Source of the DNA: Actinacidiphila glaucinigra
Lineage (GTDB): Bacteria > Actinomycetota > Actinomycetes > Streptomycetales > Streptomycetaceae
Assembly: GCF_900188405.1 (NCBI RefSeq)
Contig: NZ_FZOF01000005.1
Span: 186,001 to 250,000 of the forward strand
Length of the DNA: 64,000 nt
Direction of reading: 5' to 3'
Notes under the pieces: generated by a model
Databases searched by the model: none
What the model was told of the DNA's origin: nothing
The model's input: the letters and a program-made list of their open reading frames with translations, nothing else
Part shown: positions 56,034 to 64,000 of the stretch, piece by piece
Numbering within the stretch: the first letter of the stretch is position 1
Layout: the number at the start of each line of letters is the position of its first letter
Program-made: the position numbers and the translations under genes

Positions 56034-56762
56034 TCACGGCCGCACCCCGGCCAGTCGGAGCACCGCGTCCAGGCCGCGGTGCGCGCCGGGCGCGGCGCCG
56101 GCGGGCAGGACGTAGGAGCGCAGTCCGGCGCCGGCCGCGCCGCCGTCCTTGGCGGGGTGGTCACCGACCATCAGCGTCTCGGCCGGGTCGGCATCCAGCG
56201 CTCCGCAGGCGTGCCCGAACAGGACGGGGTCGGGCTTCTCGGTGTCGTACGCGTAGGAGTGCACCCACGCGGAGAAGTGGTGGTCGAGCCCGTGGTGGGC
56301 GAAGGTCGGCCGCAGGTCCCAGCCGACGTCGCTGACGACGCCCAGGGCGATGCCCGCGTGCCGCAGGGCCTCCAGCGTGGGCCGGGCGTCGGCGTACGGC
56401 ACCCAGCGGGCGGGGGCCCGCAGTTGGTCGTAGAGCGCGTCGGCGTACGGCGCGAGTTCGGGGACGGAGGCGTACCACGTCGTGAAGGCGTGACGGTGCG
56501 CCTTCGAGGAGACGTCCCGCCCAGGTTGCGCGCGCACCACCTCGGGGTCCGCGAGCCCCGCCTCCAGCCCGTCGAGCAGCCGCTCCATCTCCGCCTCGTC
56601 GACGGGCCGTCCGAGCGCGCCGCGGATGCGGTCCGCGTACGAGGCGATCTGGAACAGGGTGCCGGAGAAGTCGAAGAGCACGGCGCGCACGGGCAGCGGC
56701 CCGCGGGCGGCAGCCGCGGCACGCAGGGGACCTTCGGGACCGCAGACGGGAGCGTGTGTCAT
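56034..56762 (-). CDS. HAD-family hydrolase
   Basis: The 242-aa protein has AVLFDFSGTLF (nucleophile Asp, motif I), GVVSDVGWD (motif II Ser), KPDPVLFGHA (motif III Lys) and TLMVGDHPAKDGGAAG (motif IV Asp-His). A helical cap of about 80 residues lies after motif I, as in phosphatases of subfamily IA. Small phosphomonoester substrates are likely. Convergent with the hypothetical gene before it. Confidence 0.93.
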   Translation of the reverse strand: MTHAPVCGPEGPLRAAAAARGPLPVRAVLFDFSGTLFQIASYADRIRGALGRPVDEAEMERLLDGLEAGLADPEVVRAQPGRDVSSKAHRHAFTTWYASVPELAPYADALYDQLRAPARWVPYADARPTLEALRHAGIALGVVSDVGWDLRPTFAHHGLDHHFSAWVHSYAYDTEKPDPVLFGHACGALDADPAETLMVGDHPAKDGGAAGAGLRSYVLPAGAAPGAHRGLDAVLRLAGVRP

Positions 56763-56823
56763 TCGATCTTCCTACCGCACGCTCCGGGCACGCCACCAGG
56801 GTCGCCCGGACGGCGAGGGGGGG

Positions 56824-57675
56824 TCAGCTCGCGGCGGTGGCCGTCCCGAAGCGGGCGACGTAGTGCCACACCTTCTTGAGCGCCTGCCCGTCGTGCCGCC
56901 CGGTGGCGGCCGCCAGGCCGATCGCGCGCGGGTCGAGCACTCCGTCGACCGCGATCCCGGCACCCAGGTCCACGTACTCCTGGCCGCGGTAGGCGGGCCT
57001 GAGGCGCAACTCCGCCACCGTGAGCCGGAAGCCGCCGTGCCACTCCAGGGGACACGGCAGCCGCCGGGCGGCGGTCTCCACGGCCGTGCCCCGGTAGCAG
57101 GGGTCCAGGACGAACGCCTCGACGTCGTCGTCCAGGCGCACCGATCCGTGGACCTGTGCCTCGATGTAGTCGTCGAGGGCGTCCTTGGAGTCTGCCAGGG
57201 CGAGCGCGATCAGCCCCATGCGCTCCCCGACGCCGAAGTCGGAGGGCTCGAAGCAGCTGTCGGGGTAGCAGAACGTCGTCCGCGCCAAGGTCCGGGCGGT
57301 CAGGCGGAAGTGGGCCGACCCGAAGCGCGGTGCGGCGCCGACCGTCCTGCGGCGGAAGTTCAGCGCTCCGTACACGGGTCGTTCGGCGGCCGGCACGGCG
57401 TCGTACGCACCGTTGAAGATGCGGCTCTCCCAACGCCGGCGGTCGCCACCTGGGCGGGCGGTCAGGCCGCCGTTGCTCGTCCCCGTGGCGAACTGCGAGA
57501 GGTACACCCCGCCCCTGGCCAGGGCCTCCAGCACCGTCTCGCCCCGCGACACGCGGTCCGGGTGGAAGTTCAGCGTCACGCGCAGCGCCGGATCGACCGG
57601 AGGTCCGGACGACAGCCCCGCCACATGGCGCAGGGCCCGCTCCCGCGGGGTCGGGGCGGCGGCGTCGGACGTCAT
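56824..57675 (-). CDS. DUF3626 domain-containing protein
   Basis: The 283-aa protein has RVTLNFHPDRVSRGETVLEALARGGVYLSQFATGTSNGGLT and PVYGALNFRRRTVGAAPRFGSAHFRL, the two strongest DUF3626 blocks. The family is of unknown function, found in actinobacteria and some proteobacteria. The start at 57675 (MTSDAAAPTPRERAL) was chosen among several in-frame ATGs; it is not certain. Confidence 0.85.
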   Translation of the reverse strand: MTSDAAAPTPRERALRHVAGLSSGPPVDPALRVTLNFHPDRVSRGETVLEALARGGVYLSQFATGTSNGGLTARPGGDRRRWESRIFNGAYDAVPAAERPVYGALNFRRRTVGAAPRFGSAHFRLTARTLARTTFCYPDSCFEPSDFGVGERMGLIALALADSKDALDDYIEAQVHGSVRLDDDVEAFVLDPCYRGTAVETAARRLPCPLEWHGGFRLTVAELRLRPAYRGQEYVDLGAGIAVDGVLDPRAIGLAAATGRHDGQALKKVWHYVARFGTATAAS

Positions 57676-57744
57676 CCCCGAAGTGTCGCGCGGACTAAGG
57701 AGAGTTCGCACACGCATATCCCCGGCCACAGGAATGATGTCACC

Positions 57745-58191
57745 ATGCAAAGATCATCCCTGGGGGCATTCGCCCTCGTCCTCGCCGTGACGGCTTCGGT
57801 CGGTGCCTGCGGGTCGGGCGACGCCGACCGGGCGCGCGACCTCGCCCGTGAGGCGTGCGCGAACTACGAGATGTTCCTCACCTCGGACTTCAGCACTGCG
57901 GACGCCCGGAAGACGGCCCACCGAAGGGTCGTACCCGCTCTCGAGGACAGCGCACGCCAGGCCGCCCAGGCCGCGCGTCTCGACTCCGACTGGCAGGAAC
58001 TCGCCCTGGGACTGTCCCGGGTGGCGCAGCAGACCTCGGCAAGCCTCGAACTCGCCGACCTGCAGGCCGGCACCACGCGGTCCGACGGCCCGGACGACGA
58101 GGAGGAACTCCAGGCCAGCATCCTGAACCTCGGCGGCGAGATCGACGCCCACGACCCCAAGGCGCAGTGCCTGAAGACCCAGGACTCCTGA
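57745..58191 (+). CDS. Small lipoprotein
   Basis: The 148-aa product has a signal peptide and lipobox (VTASVGAC with Cys21), followed by a helical acidic domain (ARDLAREACANYEMFLTSDFSTADARKTAHRRVVPALED in part). It has three cysteines beyond the lipobox only at its ends. AGGA precedes the ATG at 57745. It is probably anchored outside the cell membrane; no function known. Confidence 0.82.
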   Translation: MQRSSLGAFALVLAVTASVGACGSGDADRARDLAREACANYEMFLTSDFSTADARKTAHRRVVPALEDSARQAAQAARLDSDWQELALGLSRVAQQTSASLELADLQAGTTRSDGPDDEEELQASILNLGGEIDAHDPKAQCLKTQDS

Positions 58192-58209
58192 CGGGACCCG
58201 CTGCGGCGG

Positions 58210-58238
58210 CCCGATGGCGGCGTACCCGCGCCATCGGG
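58210..58238. terminator. Hairpin between convergent lipoprotein and aldo/keto reductase genes
   Basis: CCCGATGGCG and CGCCATCGGG form a perfect ten-pair stem with a nine-base loop. It may terminate both convergent genes. Confidence 0.7.
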
Positions 58239-58269
58239 CGCCGTCGCGTGCGCGTGCGCGTCCGCGGTC

Positions 58270-59142
58270 TCAGACCGCCGCCGTCAGCTCCTCGTACTGC
58301 CGGTCGGTGAGCCGGATGCCCGCGGCGGCGATGTTGTGCTCCAGGTGGGCGACCTTCGATGTGCCCGGGATGGGCAGCATGACGGGTGAACGCCGCAGCA
58401 GCCAGGCGAGGGCGAGCTGGGACGGCTGGGCGCCGTGCGCCTCGGCGATCCGGTCCAGGGGGCCGCCCTCCCTGGCCAGTCCGCCCGTGGCGAGCGGGAA
58501 CCAGGGGATGAAGCCCATGCCGTTCCGCTCGGCGTGGGCGAGGACGTCCTCGGACGCGCGGTCGGCGAGGTTGTAGCGGTTCTGGACGGAGACGACGGTC
58601 GCGGTCCTCGAGGCCTCCTCGATCTGGGCCGTGGTCACCTCGCTGAGCCCGATGTGCCGGATCTTGCCCTCCTGCTGCATGGCGGCGAGTTCGCCGACCT
58701 GGTCGGCGATGGGCACCTCGGGGTCGACACGGTGCAGCTGGAGCAGGTCGATGCGCTCGACGCCCAGGTGGCGCAGGCTCAGCTCGACCTGCTGCCTCAG
58801 GTACGCGGGCCGCCCGACCGCGACCCACTCGCCGGGTCCCGGGCGTACGAAGCCGGCCTTCGTGGCGATCACCAGGTCCGGCGGATAGGGGTGGAGTGCC
58901 TTGCGCACGAGCAGCTCCGCGGTGAAGGGGCCGTAGGAGTCCGCGGTGTCGATGAAGGTGACGCCGAGGGCGACCGCACGCCGCAGGACCCTTACGGCCT
59001 CTTCGGGGTCCGGGGGATCGCCCCAGACCCCCTCCCCCGTGAGCTGCATCGTCCCGTACCCCAGCCGGTGGACGGGCAGGTCACCGCCGAGCTCGAAGGT
59101 GCCTGAGTCGTGGGCGTTGGCCTCCGCGCTCATGGATGTCAT
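58270..59142 (-). CDS. Aldo/keto reductase
   Basis: The 290-aa protein from ATG 59142 (GAGGAG upstream) has FIDTADSYGPFTAELLVRKAL with catalytic Asp and Tyr, VIATKAGFVRPGPGEW with Lys and LLQLHRVDPEVPIADQVG with the His of the tetrad. VMLPIPGTSKVAHLEHNIAA is the NADPH loop. It reduces carbonyl compounds with NADPH; the substrate is not predictable. Confidence 0.93.
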   Translation of the reverse strand: MTSMSAEANAHDSGTFELGGDLPVHRLGYGTMQLTGEGVWGDPPDPEEAVRVLRRAVALGVTFIDTADSYGPFTAELLVRKALHPYPPDLVIATKAGFVRPGPGEWVAVGRPAYLRQQVELSLRHLGVERIDLLQLHRVDPEVPIADQVGELAAMQQEGKIRHIGLSEVTTAQIEEASRTATVVSVQNRYNLADRASEDVLAHAERNGMGFIPWFPLATGGLAREGGPLDRIAEAHGAQPSQLALAWLLRRSPVMLPIPGTSKVAHLEHNIAAAGIRLTDRQYEELTAAV

Positions 59143-59320
59143 GGGGTCTCCTCGCGTCGTGCCGGCGGACGGCTGCTCACCAGCTTCGACGCCGGGCCCG
59201 CTCTCCGCGCGGCGGACTACGCCGACCGGCCGCCTGCTCACCCCCTGCCCGCCCGGGACGCCAGGACGGTGTGCGGGGCGTCCTGCCCGGGCCCCGCCGT
59301 ACCGCCGTACCGACGCGCCG

Positions 59321-59740
59321 TCAGCCGAGCGCCTCCTTGAGGCTGCCGTGGCCCGTGGCGGCCAGGATCGACTCGCGGACCTCGGGGCAGCCCTCCCGCG
59401 CCGCGGTGTCGAAGTCCGCGGCGTTGCCCGGCTGCTGCTCCGGGTGGTCGGCGAGCCAGGTGGCCAGGTCGATGGCCAGCGCGGCCTGTGCGCCGACGCC
59501 GGAGCCGACGTCCTCCACCTTGGACCGCTCATCGGTGAGGAAGGCACAGAACGATGCGGCGTCGACCGGGTTGGCGTCGGCGCCGCGCGACGGGTCCCCC
59601 GCCGAGGCGGTCCTCGACGCGCTCGCGCTCGCGTCCGGCGCCGGCGCGCCCGTCGACGGTCCGGCGCCGGCTTCGGCGCCCTTGCCGCCGCACGCGGTCA
59701 GGAGCAGCAGCAACAGGGCTGCGGGCACTGCGTACTTCAT
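59321..59740 (-). CDS. Small lipoprotein (139 aa)
   Basis: The product has a signal peptide with lipobox LLTACGG (Cys17) and a linker rich in Ala, Ser, Gly and Pro to residue 55. The C-terminal part is helical with two cysteines (FCAFLTDERSKVEDV and EGCPEVRE). It resembles small surface lipoproteins of actinobacteria. No role can be given. Confidence 0.82.
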   Translation of the reverse strand: MKYAVPAALLLLLLTACGGKGAEAGAGPSTGAPAPDASASASRTASAGDPSRGADANPVDAASFCAFLTDERSKVEDVGSGVGAQAALAIDLATWLADHPEQQPGNAADFDTAAREGCPEVRESILAATGHGSLKEALG

Positions 59741-60022
59741 GGTTCCCCCTCCTCCTGGACGCCCCCACGGCGTCCGGTGCCGCCATCCGACGGCATCGTC
59801 CCGCGCAGGTCCCGCGCATGTCCCGGGAGCCGACCGGATCGGTACCCGGCGGTGACAGTCCCCGGACGTCGCGGCCGAAGAGGCCTGCTCCCGCTATTGG
59901 TTGACGCTTCATCGAGGGGCCATCCGACGAGGCTCGACACGTCAACGCGGTTCGGCCAGGCTGATCCGGGCATGTCAATCAGGCCGTGCACTCCCCCACC
60001 GCGGTCGACCAGGAGGAAGCAA

Positions 60023-60790
60023 GTGAAGAGAAGCTCGCGTATCGGCAGGGTCGCGGCTGTCGTCGGCAGCGCGGTCGCACTGGTGATCGCCCTTCCGGGG
60101 ACGGCTTTCGCCGCCCCGCCCACCGCCCTGCCCGCCAACGCGGACGGCTTGGAGCAGACGTTCCAGCCGGCGTTCGACTACGACACGGACGGCTGCTACG
60201 CCACCCCCGCCATCGGCCCCGACGGCACCATCAACCCGGGCCTGAACCCCACCGGCGCCCTCAACGGCAACTGCCGCGACCAGTCGGACCTGGACAACAC
60301 CAACGGCTACGCCCGCTACAAGTGCAACAACGGCTGGTGCGCCATCATCTACGGCCTCTACTTCGAGAAGGACCAGGCCATACCCGGCATCAGCCTCGGC
60401 GGCCACCGCCACGACTGGGAGCACGTCGTGGTCTGGGTGAAGGACGACCAGGCCCAGTACGTGTCCACCTCGGCGCACGGCAACTTCAACGTCTACGGCC
60501 GCGACCAGATCCGCTGGGACGGGACCCACCCCAAGGTCGTCTACCACAAGGACGGCGTGGGCACGCACTGCTTCCGTCCCGCCAACACCAACGACGAGCC
60601 GCCGGAGAACCACTACCACGGCTGGCAGTTCCCGGACCTGATCGGCTGGAACGGCTACCCCGCGGGCCTGCGCGACAAGCTGAGCCAGGCCGACTTCGGC
60701 AGCGCGGTCTTCGGGCTGAAGGACGGCAATTTCAACGCCCACCTGGCGAAGGCCAAGCCGGCGGGCATCCCGTTCGACCCCAACGCCTGA
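60023..60790 (+). CDS. Secreted NPP1-type necrosis-inducing-like protein
   Basis: The 255-aa protein starts at GTG 60023 with AGGAGG upstream. The signal peptide ends at TAFAA (about residue 33). The mature part has an NPP1 fold: YGLYFEKDQAIPGISLGGHRHDWEHVVVWV with the heptapeptide GHRHDWE, which binds a metal and is essential for toxicity in plant-pathogen NLPs. Four cysteines are present. Bacterial NLPs interact with sphingolipid membranes of plants; in soil streptomycetes their role is unclear. An extended frame upstream was rejected. Confidence 0.93.
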   Translation: MKRSSRIGRVAAVVGSAVALVIALPGTAFAAPPTALPANADGLEQTFQPAFDYDTDGCYATPAIGPDGTINPGLNPTGALNGNCRDQSDLDNTNGYARYKCNNGWCAIIYGLYFEKDQAIPGISLGGHRHDWEHVVVWVKDDQAQYVSTSAHGNFNVYGRDQIRWDGTHPKVVYHKDGVGTHCFRPANTNDEPPENHYHGWQFPDLIGWNGYPAGLRDKLSQADFGSAVFGLKDGNFNAHLAKAKPAGIPFDPNA

Positions 60791-60791
60791 C

Positions 60792-60846
60792 GCGTACGCC
60801 GGGACGGGGCGGCGCACCGCCCCGCCCCGCCCCGCCCCGGCGTACG
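60792..60846. terminator. Large hairpin after the NPP1 gene
   Basis: CGTACGCCGGG... pairs with ...CCCCGGCGTACG, with an inner CGGGGCGG-CGCA-CCGCCCCG stem. It lies between the convergent NPP1 and aldo/keto reductase genes. Confidence 0.75.
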
Positions 60847-60852
60847 GCCGCG

Positions 60853-61710
60853 TCAGACGGCGTCCAGCTCCGCGATCTCCTCGGCGGTGAGCACGAGTTC
60901 CACCGCGGCCACCGAGTCGCGGATGGTCTCCGGGCGGCTCGAGCCCGGGATCGGGATCACGTACGGGGACTTGGCGAGCATCCACGCCAGGCACACGCGC
61001 TGCGGGCTGACCCCGTGGGCCTGCGCGACCCGGGCGAACGGCGCGTAGGCCGAGCCGAGTTCGCCGGCCCGGGAGATACCGCCGAGCGGGCTCCACGGCA
61101 GGAAGGCGATGCCGAGGCGGTCGCACAGCTCGAGCTCCGGCTCGCTGGAGCGGAAGGCCGGGGAGAACTGGTTCTGCACGGAGACCAGGCGGCCGCCCAG
61201 GATCTCGTCGGCCAGCCGGATCTGGTCCGGGTCCGCGTTGGAGACGCCCGCCATGCGGATCTTGCCCTCGTCGAGCAGGTCGCGCACCGCGCCGACGGAC
61301 TCCGCGTACGGGACCTGGGGGTCGGGGCGGTGGAACTGGTAGAGGCCGATGGCCTCCACGCCCAGCCGCCGCAGCGAGTCCTCGCAGGCGCGCTTGATGT
61401 GCTCGGGCGAGCCGTCGAGGGTCCAGCGGCCGTCGCCGGGGCGCAGGTGGCCGCCCTTGGTGGCGACGAGGACCTCGGAGCCGCGCCCGTGGGACGCCAG
61501 CGCCTTGGCGATCAGGGTCTCGTTGTGGCCGACCTCGTCAGCGCCCAGGTGGTAGGCGTCCGCCGTGTCGATCAGGGTGACACCGGCGTCGAGCGCCGCG
61601 TGGACGGTGTCGATGGACCGTGCCTCGTCCGGCCGGCCCTCGATCGACATGGGCATGCCGCCCAGGCCGATCGCGCTGACCTCGGTGTCGCCGATGCGGC
61701 GAGTCTGCAT
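60853..61710 (-). CDS. Aldo/keto reductase (second)
   Basis: The 285-aa protein from ATG 61710 begins MQTRRIGDTEVSAIGLGGMPMS. TLIDTADAYHLGADEVGHNETL has the catalytic Asp and Tyr. LVATKGGHLRPGDGRW carries Lys and IGLYQFHRPDPQVPY the His of the tetrad. YVIPIPGSSRPETIRDSVAAVEL is the NADPH part. AGAAAGG precedes the start. Divergent from the LysR at 61902. Confidence 0.93.
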   Translation of the reverse strand: MQTRRIGDTEVSAIGLGGMPMSIEGRPDEARSIDTVHAALDAGVTLIDTADAYHLGADEVGHNETLIAKALASHGRGSEVLVATKGGHLRPGDGRWTLDGSPEHIKRACEDSLRRLGVEAIGLYQFHRPDPQVPYAESVGAVRDLLDEGKIRMAGVSNADPDQIRLADEILGGRLVSVQNQFSPAFRSSEPELELCDRLGIAFLPWSPLGGISRAGELGSAYAPFARVAQAHGVSPQRVCLAWMLAKSPYVIPIPGSSRPETIRDSVAAVELVLTAEEIAELDAV

Positions 61711-61901
61711 GTGTCCGTGGCCTTTCTCGGCTTGCGTCTCGGCGCTTGCGTACCGACGGCGCAGTGATTGCGCACTGATGGCGTGCCGGCACGACCGGAT
61801 ACGGACCGCGGCCGTGCGGGCACAGTGCAAGCCTCGCCGGAGCTGCACCCACACGTCCAATAGAAGAAAGCGAACACATTCAGGAGCTAGGCTTCTGAAT
61901 C

Positions 61902-62777
61902 ATGGAGCTACGCCATCTGGAGTACTTCGTCGCGGTCGCGGAGGAGCACCACTTCACCCGCGCCGCCGAACGCCTCATGATCTCGCAGTCGGGCCTGTCC
62001 GCCTCCGTGCGCGCCCTGGAGCAGGAGCTCGGGACGCCCCTGTTCGTGCGCAGTACCCGCAGCGTGGAGCTGACCGCGGCGGGCCGGGCCCTGCTGGACG
62101 AGGCCTGCCGGACGCTGGCGAGCGTACGGGCCGCCAAGGAGGCGGTGGCGGCGGTGCAGGGCCTGATGCGCGGTGTGCTCACCATCGGCACCGAGCAGTG
62201 CCTGGCCGGGGTCGACGTGCCCGCGCTGCTGGCCCGCTTCCGCGCCCGGCACCCGGGCGTCGAGGTCCGGTTGCGGCAGGCCGGGTCGGCGGCCCTGGTG
62301 CAGGACATCACCAGCGGCCGGCTGGACGTGGCGTTCACCGCCCTGAGCGGGGAGGCGCCCGAGGGGGTGCGGCTGCGGCCGATCACCCGGGCCCCGATGG
62401 TCCTGCTGTGCCATCCCGGGCACCGGCTGGCCGGGGCGCAGAGGGCCGGCTGGGCCGATCTCGGCGGCGAGGAGTTCGTGGACTTCCACCCCGACTGGGG
62501 CGCCCGCGGGCTCACCGACCGGGCCTTCGCGGCCAACCGGGTGGAGCGCCGAGTCGCCCTGGAGGTCAACGACGTGCACAGCCTGATCGACCTGGTCCAC
62601 CACGGCCTCGGGATCGCCGTCGTTCCGCAGCCCATCGCCCGCAAGGAGCACGCCGCGGGGCTGCGCACCGTGGAGCTGGCGGGGGCCGAGGACCACATCT
62701 GGGAGGTGTCGGCCGCCCTGCCCCAGGAGGACCGGGTCTCCCCCGCCGCCCGCAAGCTGCTGTCCTACCTGCCGTGA
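61902..62777 (+). CDS. LysR-family transcriptional regulator
   Basis: The 291-aa protein has a winged helix (LRHLEYFVAVAEEHHFTRAAERLMISQSGLSASVRALEQELG) and a C-terminal effector-binding domain with MRGVLTIGTEQCLAGVDVPALLARF. Divergent arrangement with the aldo/keto reductase suggests that gene is its target; the gap of 191 bases holds both promoters. Confidence 0.92.
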   Translation: MELRHLEYFVAVAEEHHFTRAAERLMISQSGLSASVRALEQELGTPLFVRSTRSVELTAAGRALLDEACRTLASVRAAKEAVAAVQGLMRGVLTIGTEQCLAGVDVPALLARFRARHPGVEVRLRQAGSAALVQDITSGRLDVAFTALSGEAPEGVRLRPITRAPMVLLCHPGHRLAGAQRAGWADLGGEEFVDFHPDWGARGLTDRAFAANRVERRVALEVNDVHSLIDLVHHGLGIAVVPQPIARKEHAAGLRTVELAGAEDHIWEVSAALPQEDRVSPAARKLLSYLP

Positions 62778-62907
62778 CGTCGCCTTTCCCGCCCCCACCG
62801 GCGGCCCCGCCGCGGACCTGCGGGCGCCCGCACCCGCGCGCACACTGGTCCCGGGGGCGCGGCGCCGCCCGCCCGTCCCGTACCACCGCGCCGTCCCCCG
62901 GAGGGGC

Positions 62908-64000
62908 ATGAACACCTCGGCCCACGACCCGTACGTCCGGGTGCGCGGCGCCCGCGAGCACAACCTGCGGAACGTCGACGTGGACGTCCCCCGGGACGCG
63001 CTGGCGGTGTTCACGGGGGTCTCCGGCTCGGGCAAGTCCTCGCTCGCGTTCGGCACGATCTACGCCGAGGCGCAGCGCAGGTACTTCGAGTCCGTCGCCC
63101 CGTACGCCCGCCGGCTCATCCACCAGGTGGGCGCCCCGGCGGTCGACGACGTGCTGGGGCTGCCCCCGGCGGTCGCCCTGGAGCAGCGCCGCGGGGCACC
63201 GACCTCCCGCTCGTACGTGGGCACCGTGACGACCCTGTCCAACACGCTGCGGATGCTCTTCTCCCGCGCGGGCCGCTACCCGCCCGGCGCGGAGGCCGTG
63301 GACTCCGACGCCTTCTCGCCCAACACTGCCGCGGGCGCCTGCCCGGTGTGCCACGGGCTGGGCCGGGTGCACCGGGCCACCGAGGAGCTGATGGTCCCGG
63401 ACCCCTCGCTGAGCATCCGCGACGGGGCGATCGCCGCCTGGCCGGGCGCCTGGCACGGCAAGAACCTCCGGGACGTCACGCGCACCCTCGGGTACGACGT
63501 CGACCGGCCCTGGCGCGATCTGTCCCCGCAGGACCGGCAGTGGATCCTGTTCACCGACGAGCAGCCGGTGGTGACCGTCCACCCGGTCCGGGAGGCCGGG
63601 CGGATCCAGCGTCCGTACCAGGGCACCTTCCAGAGCGCGCGGCGCTACGTCATGCACACCTTCGCCGACTCCAAGAGCCCGGCGCTGCGCGCCCGCGCGG
63701 AACGGTACCTGGAAAGCTCGCTCTGCCCCGCCTGCGGCGGCAGCCGGCTGCGCCCGGAGTCGCTGGCCGTCACCTTCGCCGGGCGGACCATCGCCGAACT
63801 CAACGCGATGCAGCTCGCCCGGCTCGCCGAGGTTCTGCGCCCGGTCGCCCGGGGCGCGGTGGACGACCTCCCCGAGGGCCCGCAGCGGGGGATCGCCGCG
63901 ACGCTCTGCGCCGACCTCGTCGCCCGGATCGAGGTCGTCACCGAACTCGGTCTGGGCTACCTCAGCCTGGACCGCACGACGCCGACGCTCTCCCCCGGGG
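62908..64000 (+). CDS. UvrA-like excinuclease ABC protein, 3' truncated
   Basis: The frame begins at ATG 62908 after GGAGGGGC and is still open at the window end, giving 364 residues. GVSGSGKSS at 37-45 is UvrA Walker A; YVGTVTTLSNTLRMLFSRAG and ACPVCHGLG (zinc module), ALEQRRGAPTSRS and CPACGGSRLRPESLAVTF (second zinc-like pair) match the class III UvrA paralogues found in streptomycetes. These lack the UvrB-binding domain and may act in drug resistance or damage tolerance. The protein is probably about 750 residues in full. Confidence 0.88.
   Translation, partial: MNTSAHDPYVRVRGAREHNLRNVDVDVPRDALAVFTGVSGSGKSSLAFGTIYAEAQRRYFESVAPYARRLIHQVGAPAVDDVLGLPPAVALEQRRGAPTSRSYVGTVTTLSNTLRMLFSRAGRYPPGAEAVDSDAFSPNTAAGACPVCHGLGRVHRATEELMVPDPSLSIRDGAIAAWPGAWHGKNLRDVTRTLGYDVDRPWRDLSPQDRQWILFTDEQPVVTVHPVREAGRIQRPYQGTFQSARRYVMHTFADSKSPALRARAERYLESSLCPACGGSRLRPESLAVTFAGRTIAELNAMQLARLAEVLRPVARGAVDDLPEGPQRGIAATLCADLVARIEVVTELGLGYLSLDRTTPTLSPG

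Overview
The window is high-GC actinobacterial chromosome and almost certainly comes from a Streptomyces. Evidence for this: strong third-position G/C bias, GTG starts, many leaderless promoters, a DUF397 protein, an XRE/DUF5753 regulator followed by a PF04672-type methyltransferase, a multi-sensor SpoIIE phosphatase, and secreted proteins with typical streptomycete signal peptides. No rRNA, tRNA, CRISPR array, intact insertion sequence or prophage was seen.

Layout. 1-1800: end of a dinucleotide-binding oxidoreductase and three small proteins. 1930-4768: a divergent zinc-starvation cluster of cysteine-free ribosomal protein paralogues (L31, S14, L28 | L33, S18, L32) around a Zur-type palindrome, with a CobW/Mrf-like protein embedded between L33 and S18. 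4786-21824: a 17-kb island interpreted as organosulfur scavenging. It holds five luciferase-like flavin monooxygenases, a five-gene Dpp/Opp-type ABC importer, an SsuE-like FMN reductase, a hydrolase, a glutathione-transferase-fold protein, a DsbA-like thiol oxidoreductase, an Rrf2 regulator and a cupin. A LysR gene and a universal stress gene follow. Three transcription units of the island each begin with a tiny ORF encoding a leader peptide ending in an Arg/His-x-Asp-Leu-x-Arg...Cys signature. 23474-30447: a small Cys-rich protein, a secreted phytase-like esterase with a possible PHO box, a decayed methyltransferase, an AhpD-like protein, a DUF1345 membrane protein, a MarR regulator and small secreted proteins.

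31167-42986: azoreductase, a 963-aa PAS/GAF/SpoIIE/HATPase phosphatase, an orphan LuxR-type regulator, a TetR gene divergent from an SDR plus aldehyde dehydrogenase operon, a DNA-ligase-like protein lacking its catalytic lysine and with an odd base skew, DUF805, DUF2267, DedA and a second TetR. 43039-47722: a natural fusion of a luciferase-like monooxygenase with a berberine-bridge-type FAD oxidase, a MarR regulator and a drug-efflux MFS. 47773-51492: FMN reductase pseudogene, permuted lipoate ligase, XRE regulator and methyltransferase. 52410-62777: second Cys-rich small protein, voltage-gated-type ion channel, patatin, HAD phosphatase, DUF3626, two lipoproteins, two aldo/keto reductases, a secreted NPP1/NLP-type protein and a LysR regulator. 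The window ends inside a UvrA-like ABC protein.

How parts work together (inference). Under zinc limitation, Zur release would replace zinc-binding ribosomal proteins by cysteine-free copies, and the CobW-like protein may link this to ribosome hibernation as Mrf does in mycobacteria. Under sulfur or cysteine limitation, leader peptides would let the ABC importer, monooxygenases and FMN reductase be made, releasing sulfur from organic sulfur compounds. The rest is ordinary accessory chromosome, with two clear pseudogenes.
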